A stretch of 64,000 nucleotides of DNA, taken from positions 136,264,421-136,328,420 of the forward strand of contig CM066733.1 in assembly GCA_033961575.1 (NCBI GenBank), written 5' to 3'. Under the pieces are notes generated by a model. That model searched no databases. It had not been told where the DNA came from and worked only from the letters and a program-made list of their open reading frames with translations. The position numbers and the translations under genes were made by a program. Source of the stretch: Aselliscus stoliczkanus. Taxonomy: Eukaryota; Chordata; Mammalia; Chiroptera; Hipposideridae. Each line of letters begins with the position of its first letter. Positions within the stretch are counted from its first letter, which is position 1. This document shows, one piece after another, positions 59,478-64,000 of the stretch.

Positions 59478-60564
59478 ACAATATACCAATTTTAAGTGTA
59501 TAATGTGCACTTAAATGGGTACAGCCATATAGCCATCACCACTATATGGTATAGAATATTTTCATCACTCCAAGAAGTTCCTTTTGCCTCTTTACACTCA
59601 ATCGCCTTTCCACAAGCTTAACCCTTGGCAAACACTAATCTGTTTTCTGTGTTTATTAGAGTTTTACCTCTTATAGAATTTCTTACAAATTTAATCATAC
59701 AACACTTAGTGTTTTAGGTCTAGCCCCTTTAACTTAGCATAATGTTTTAGATATCCATCCATGTTGTGGATGCATTAGTAATTTGTTCCTGAGTAGTAAA
59801 TTTTTTATAAGTAGTATTCAATTTTGTGATATACTGAATTTGTTTATTCATTCACTGGTTGATGGACATTGAGGTATTCACAGTTTTGACCTACTATGAA
59901 TAAAGCTGTTCTGAATGGCTAACAAACATTTTTATTTCTCTTGGATAAATACATGGAAGGGGTAAGTACTATCAGTGCATATTATATATATCAGAAGAAA
60001 CTGCAAAATCTTTTCCAAAGTGGATGTGCTATTTTGCATTCACCCCAGCAATGTGTGAGTTTTAGTTATTCTACACCTTTACCAACTCTAGCCATGTTAA
60101 GTGGGTTTATACTGGTATTTCATGGTGACTTAAATTTACAGTTTTCCTAATGGTAACTGATATTGAGCATCAGCTCATGTGTTTATTTTCAATTTTTTTT
60201 TGAGAAGTGTCTGTTTAAATATCTTTTATCCCTTCTCTAATTGAATTGTTTATCTTATTATTATTGAGTTGTATGAGTTCTTCATATATACTAGCTATAA
60301 CTCCTATATGAGCTATATGTTTTGAAAATATTTATTGTAGATAGCAGGTAGATGGGTCTTGCTTTTTGATCCTATCTGACATATTTTCCTTTTAGTTGAA
60401 GCATTTCTATTATTTTCATTTAATGTATTTATCAATCTGATTGGATTTAAACAATCTTGCTATTTGTTTTATTTCATTTGCTTTCTTTCTTTCTTTCACT
60501 GCCTTATGTTGGATTATCTTTTATGATTCTTTTGTATCTCCACAGTTGGCTAATTAGTTATACT

Positions 60565-60968
60565 TTTTTTTTCTTTTTCTTTTTTTTAAAAGATTTTATT
60601 GGGGAATTGGGGAAGGGGAACAGCCACGGTGTTGTCCTTTAATCTTAGTTGTGAAGGTTGCAGCTAGCTCAGCTCCAAGTCTAGTCACCATCGAGCTGAC
60701 CATCGGCAGCTCAGGGCAGCTCAGCTCAAGGTGCCATATTCAATCTCTAGTTGCGGGTGGGCTGTAGCCCACCATCCCATGCGGGAGTCAAACCAGCAAC
60801 CTTGTTATTAGGAGCGCGTTCTCTCACCAGCTGAGTCATCCTGCCACCTGTTGGCCGCTCAGTGGCAGCTCAGTTCAGGCCCAGTTCACTGGCCTATGTG
60901 GGACTCAAACCAGTGACCCTATTACTCAGAGCTTGAGTTCTGAACCAACTGAGCCTCTCGGCTGGCCC
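60565..60968 (-). mobile_element. Long two-unit tRNA-derived SINE, antisense
   Basis: The complement begins gggccagccgagaggctcag, has B-box region ggtttgagtccc, then a second unit (ggtggcaggatgactcagct...ggtttgactcccgcatgg). It ends with a body and the tail ccccaataaaatcttttaaa. The third unit seen at 58971-59477 is reduced here to 'gatggtcagctcgatggtga'. AATAAA and TCTTTT (pol III terminator-like) are both present. The target duplication is short and imperfect (agttatactt / aagtatactt). Confidence 0.85.
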
Positions 60969-61529
60969 TTGTTAAGTATACTTCTGCCTGGAAAACTTTA
61001 TTTAATACAATTTTACTGCTGGCATTTAGGTAATTAATTCTCTGCCCATTTTTGTCTAAAAAAATTCATTTCATTTTTACTTTTGAATGATATTTTTGCT
61101 CGATATAGAATTCTAGGTTGACAGCTTTTTTTTTTTCTTGGAGAATTTTAATGTTATCACTTTGTTGTCTCCTGGTTAACATTACTTTTGATAAGAAATT
61201 GGCTTCCTTTATTGTGCTCGCTCCTCTGTATATAATGTGTCGTTTCTTCCCTGGATACTCTTAAGATTTTCTCTTTATTACTGTTATCAGCAAATTGATT
61301 TTAAATCTCTTTATAATTCTTCTTTATAATTCTTCTTCTTGGTGTTCATTGATCTTGGATTTGTGGATTTGTATAGTTTACAGTTTTTATCAAATTTGGA
61401 AATTTTTTGGCCAATAGTTCTTAAATATTTTTCAGTAAATCATCTTTTTTTGGTGGTACTCCAATATGTGTATGTTCATTTGGTTGGTATTAAACCTCAA
61501 ATTGCTGAAGCTCTCTTTTTTGTTAAGGG

Positions 61530-61531
61530 TG

Positions 61532-61568
<37 letters not shown>

Positions 61569-61578
61569 TTCTTTCTTT
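61530..61578. repeat. Microsatellite (TGTC)n(TC)n
   Basis: Seven or eight TGTC units followed by CT and CTTT units, inside the L1. Confidence 0.96.
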
Positions 61579-62560
61579 TGGGTTATTTTAAAAAGTTTCT
61601 ATTGCTAAATAATTAAATTACTAATCATTTTTCTACAACCTTTAACCTACTCTTAATCTCATCTTGTGTCTTTTTTATGTTAGATGTTGTATGTTTCAGC
61701 TTTGGAAGTTTGGGGTTTACTTGTATTTATTTGGTCTTAATAGACTATTTTTAGAGCAATTTGATGTTCACAGAAATATTGAGCACAATGTAGAGTGCTC
61801 CACATACCTCCTAGCCCCCCTCACCCCATGTGCATAGGGTTATTTTTAAAAATCTCTTCTACTTTTCACCTATGACTTTCATGCTTTCCTATATCTTCAT
61901 TAATATATAGAACATATATATACATACAAGAGTTATTTTAAATTCCTGGTCTGTTAATTTTATTACCCATGTTACATCAGTGTCTGTTTCTATTGATTTT
62001 TTTGCTACTGGTTATGTGGCATTATTTTTCTGCTTTTTTTTCAGTTTTTGAAATTTTTGGGTATCAAATATTGTGAATATTATGTTAATAAATACTGGAG
62101 GCTTGTTTGTTGTTTTGGAGTTTTCTAGGTGCACATTACTTGGAATCAATTAGGCAGTTTTCGATTTCATTGGAAACTTTCTAAGAGGGGGATGGGGTGA
62201 AATCTAGAGCAGCCTTTAGTCTAAGGCTAATACCCTAATAGTCTAAGACCGTACTAAGTTCCAAGAACTCTACCCAGCCTTCTGTGCCTTTCTATGTTCG
62301 TTGGTGGGAATATCAACCTTTCCAAGTTTTGTGTGAGCTCTGGGAGTTGTTTAGTTTACTGATTTTTAGTAGCTTTTTCTTAGTTTCTGATCCTGTATGA
62401 ACTGACCAGTACTCAGACAAATACTAGAAAGCCTCTCTCTGTATTCCCTGGAGCACTCTGTCCTTCTTCTCTGATATTCTGCCCTATAGAGCCTTGTCAC
62501 TTTGGCTTCTCTGAACTGTAAGCAGTAATGTCAGGGCAATTGTAGAGCTCACCTCACATA

Positions 62561-63433
62561 TTTCCTTTCTTTCAGATATCATAATTTTGAAATGTGTGCT
62601 GTGAAATATTTCAAAATACTTGTTTCATATTTTTTAGTTGTTTAAGATAGGAGTATAAATTTGGCCCCTATTAATCCATTATGGTCAGAAGTAAAATTTT
62701 TGACTGTTCCTAAAGGACCCAACATTTATGTAAATATAATATTAACCTTTATGACACTATCTCCCAAAGGTGAAACTTAATCTGTGACCTCTCACTCAGA
62801 TATATTGTTAGATTCCAACTGTAGATTGGTCAATTCCACATAAATTTCTTTCTTTCTTATCAAAATTGATAACCTGTTTTCTTTTTCCTAGGATCCACCA
62901 AAGGCACTACTATAATTTTACCAAATAGCCAGGCTCTCAGTTGTGAAGTTATTTTTGAATCCTTATATTTCTTCACTTCCCATGTATCCTCTGTTACTAT
63001 GTACTACAGATTCTTTAAAATTTTTACTTCTGTCTTGCTCTTCCTGTACCATTGCCACCACTGCATTCAATATCTATGTTATCTCACATCTTCATTGTAT
63101 AAATATTTTGTAATTGACTCTCTGCTCTAGTTTCTCTCCACACTATTAGTCAGAGTATTAGTCCTTGACTTACTGTGATATCTTAGATATTTCCATTTAT
63201 TATACTCAACCAGTAACAGCCATTCTGTGACAGCGTGTATAGCAGCCAAGAGGCCAAGATCTGATTTTCCTGTTTTTAGCCTTGAGTTAACCCCACAACC
63301 ATTCTCTTTATGCTGTATTACCTTTCCCTCTTATATTTTTTTCATTAGGCTCTTTATTATGGAGGTAAGTGAAACAAAGTAAGAATAGCAAAAAAGAAAG
63401 GAGGAGAAAAAGGGAAACTTTTAGTTTTATAAA

Positions 63434-63493
<60 letters not shown>

Positions 63494-64000
63494 GAGAGAG
63501 ATTGTTTTGAATATTACTCAATGACATACAAAAACTGATTAAAAAAAAGAAAAATTTAATCAAAATAGTTATTTAGTCATAATGAAAAATGTCCTAAAAC
63601 ACTGTCCTTGATTTTCCTCATTTTACTGTATTCAAACAAACATGTTTGTGTAGATGTAATAATATACAGCTGACTCTACAATCATCTATGGCATCTTCAG
63701 ACTGGTTTCTGTCTATCTCATACGTATCATAATCTCCTGTTGTGCAAATGAATATTTAGCTAAGTAAGCATCTGTCCACTGATCCATTAGCAGCACCTTG
63801 CCAACATAATCATAATTATAACCAGGAGGAGTTTAGTGGAGGCTGTTTCAATCAAGAATTCAAAAGTTTAGAGAAGCATAATGCTTACCAGAAAGGACAT
63901 CTAGGTCAAAATTCATCATCTCTAATTTTCAGGTTTCTAATTTTGTTCTCACCTCACATTGTTCCATCAAACCATCATCAAGCAACACTGATTAAATGTT
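62561..64000. other. Single-copy DNA to the window end
   Basis: No gene or interspersed repeat is recognised. It contains only the GA microsatellite and T-rich text. The 68-codon serine-leucine frame at 63357-63563 (minus) is a read-through of that microsatellite. Confidence 0.45.
63438..63500. repeat. Microsatellite (GA)n
   Basis: About 30 GA units with one AAGC interruption near 63487-63492. Confidence 0.98.

Larger units (their letters stand above)
58924..62560 (-). mobile_element. Degenerate L1, antisense, with two SINE insertions
   Basis: The 3' end is at the left: 'ctttattgaggcatagttca' then (after a SINE) 'tataatgtgcacttaaatgg', 'accactatatggtatagaat' and 'ccaagaagttccttttgcct' are the antisense 3' UTR of old L1s. 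'gatggacattgaggtattca' and 'ctactatgaataaagctgtt' follow. From about 61020, 'ccatttttgtctaaaaaaat', 'ttatcactttgttgtctcct' and 'gatcttggatttgtggattt' match the antisense 5' region, and 62035-62150 ('tatcaaatattgtgaatatt') its distal part. Most of the ORF region appears deleted. The right limit is uncertain. Confidence 0.75.

Overview
This window looks like nuclear DNA from a placental mammal, in an intron or a gene-poor intergenic region. It is AT-rich and CpG-poor, it carries MIR, L2, L1, MaLR-type LTR and Tigger remnants, and I recognise no protein-coding exon, rRNA, functional tRNA or small-RNA gene. The longest ATG-initiated open frame is 199 codons (54501-55100, minus), with no recognisable domain. 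The lineage-specific elements point to a bat, most likely of the horseshoe/leaf-nosed (Rhinolophoidea) side. The evidence is tRNA-derived SINEs ending in a CCCCAATAAAATCTTT-type tail like those I recall from that group, plus mariner and hAT DNA transposons. The taxonomic call is an inference and was not tested by a search.

Layout. 1-2385: L1 in antisense (ORF2 endonuclease region through the 5' UTR), next to a short hAT-like remnant with a perfect 22-bp palindrome. 3100-5180: degenerate L2/CR1-clade LINE with readable reverse-transcriptase motifs. 5.4-10.4 kb: MIRs, a short SINE and single-copy DNA. 10.4-13.0 kb: two nests, an LTR inside an older repeat, and a SINE inside a SINE inside an L1-like remnant. 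13-33.9 kb: mostly single-copy DNA with MIRs, one L1, one short SINE and microsatellites. 33.9-37.1 kb: a Tigger/MER2-like element, then an L1 ORF2 segment hit by two short SINEs and broken by a mariner end. 39.6-40.7 kb: a 1.06-kb decayed mariner that appears to contain a second small inverted-repeat element. 45.5-46.3 kb: a short SINE and a non-autonomous hAT element with target duplications. 48.1-49.0 kb: a mariner made of two head-to-head C-terminal halves. 52.2 kb: an 80-bp hairpin MITE. 52.3-58.3 kb: single-copy DNA, somewhat richer in GC. 58.9-62.6 kb: L1 in antisense carrying two long multi-unit SINEs. 62.6-64 kb: single-copy DNA with a GA microsatellite.

No genes act together here. 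The interest lies in transposon history: at least eight nested insertions give a relative order (MIR/L2 and L1 oldest; LTR and Tigger; mariner and hAT; SINEs youngest by their target duplications). Some single-copy blocks might be conserved regulatory DNA, but that cannot be judged without alignment. I found no previously undescribed biological system. The strongest candidates for a second look are the chimeric mariner/MITE open frame, the inverted mariner pair, and the modular one-, two- and three-unit tRNA SINEs.
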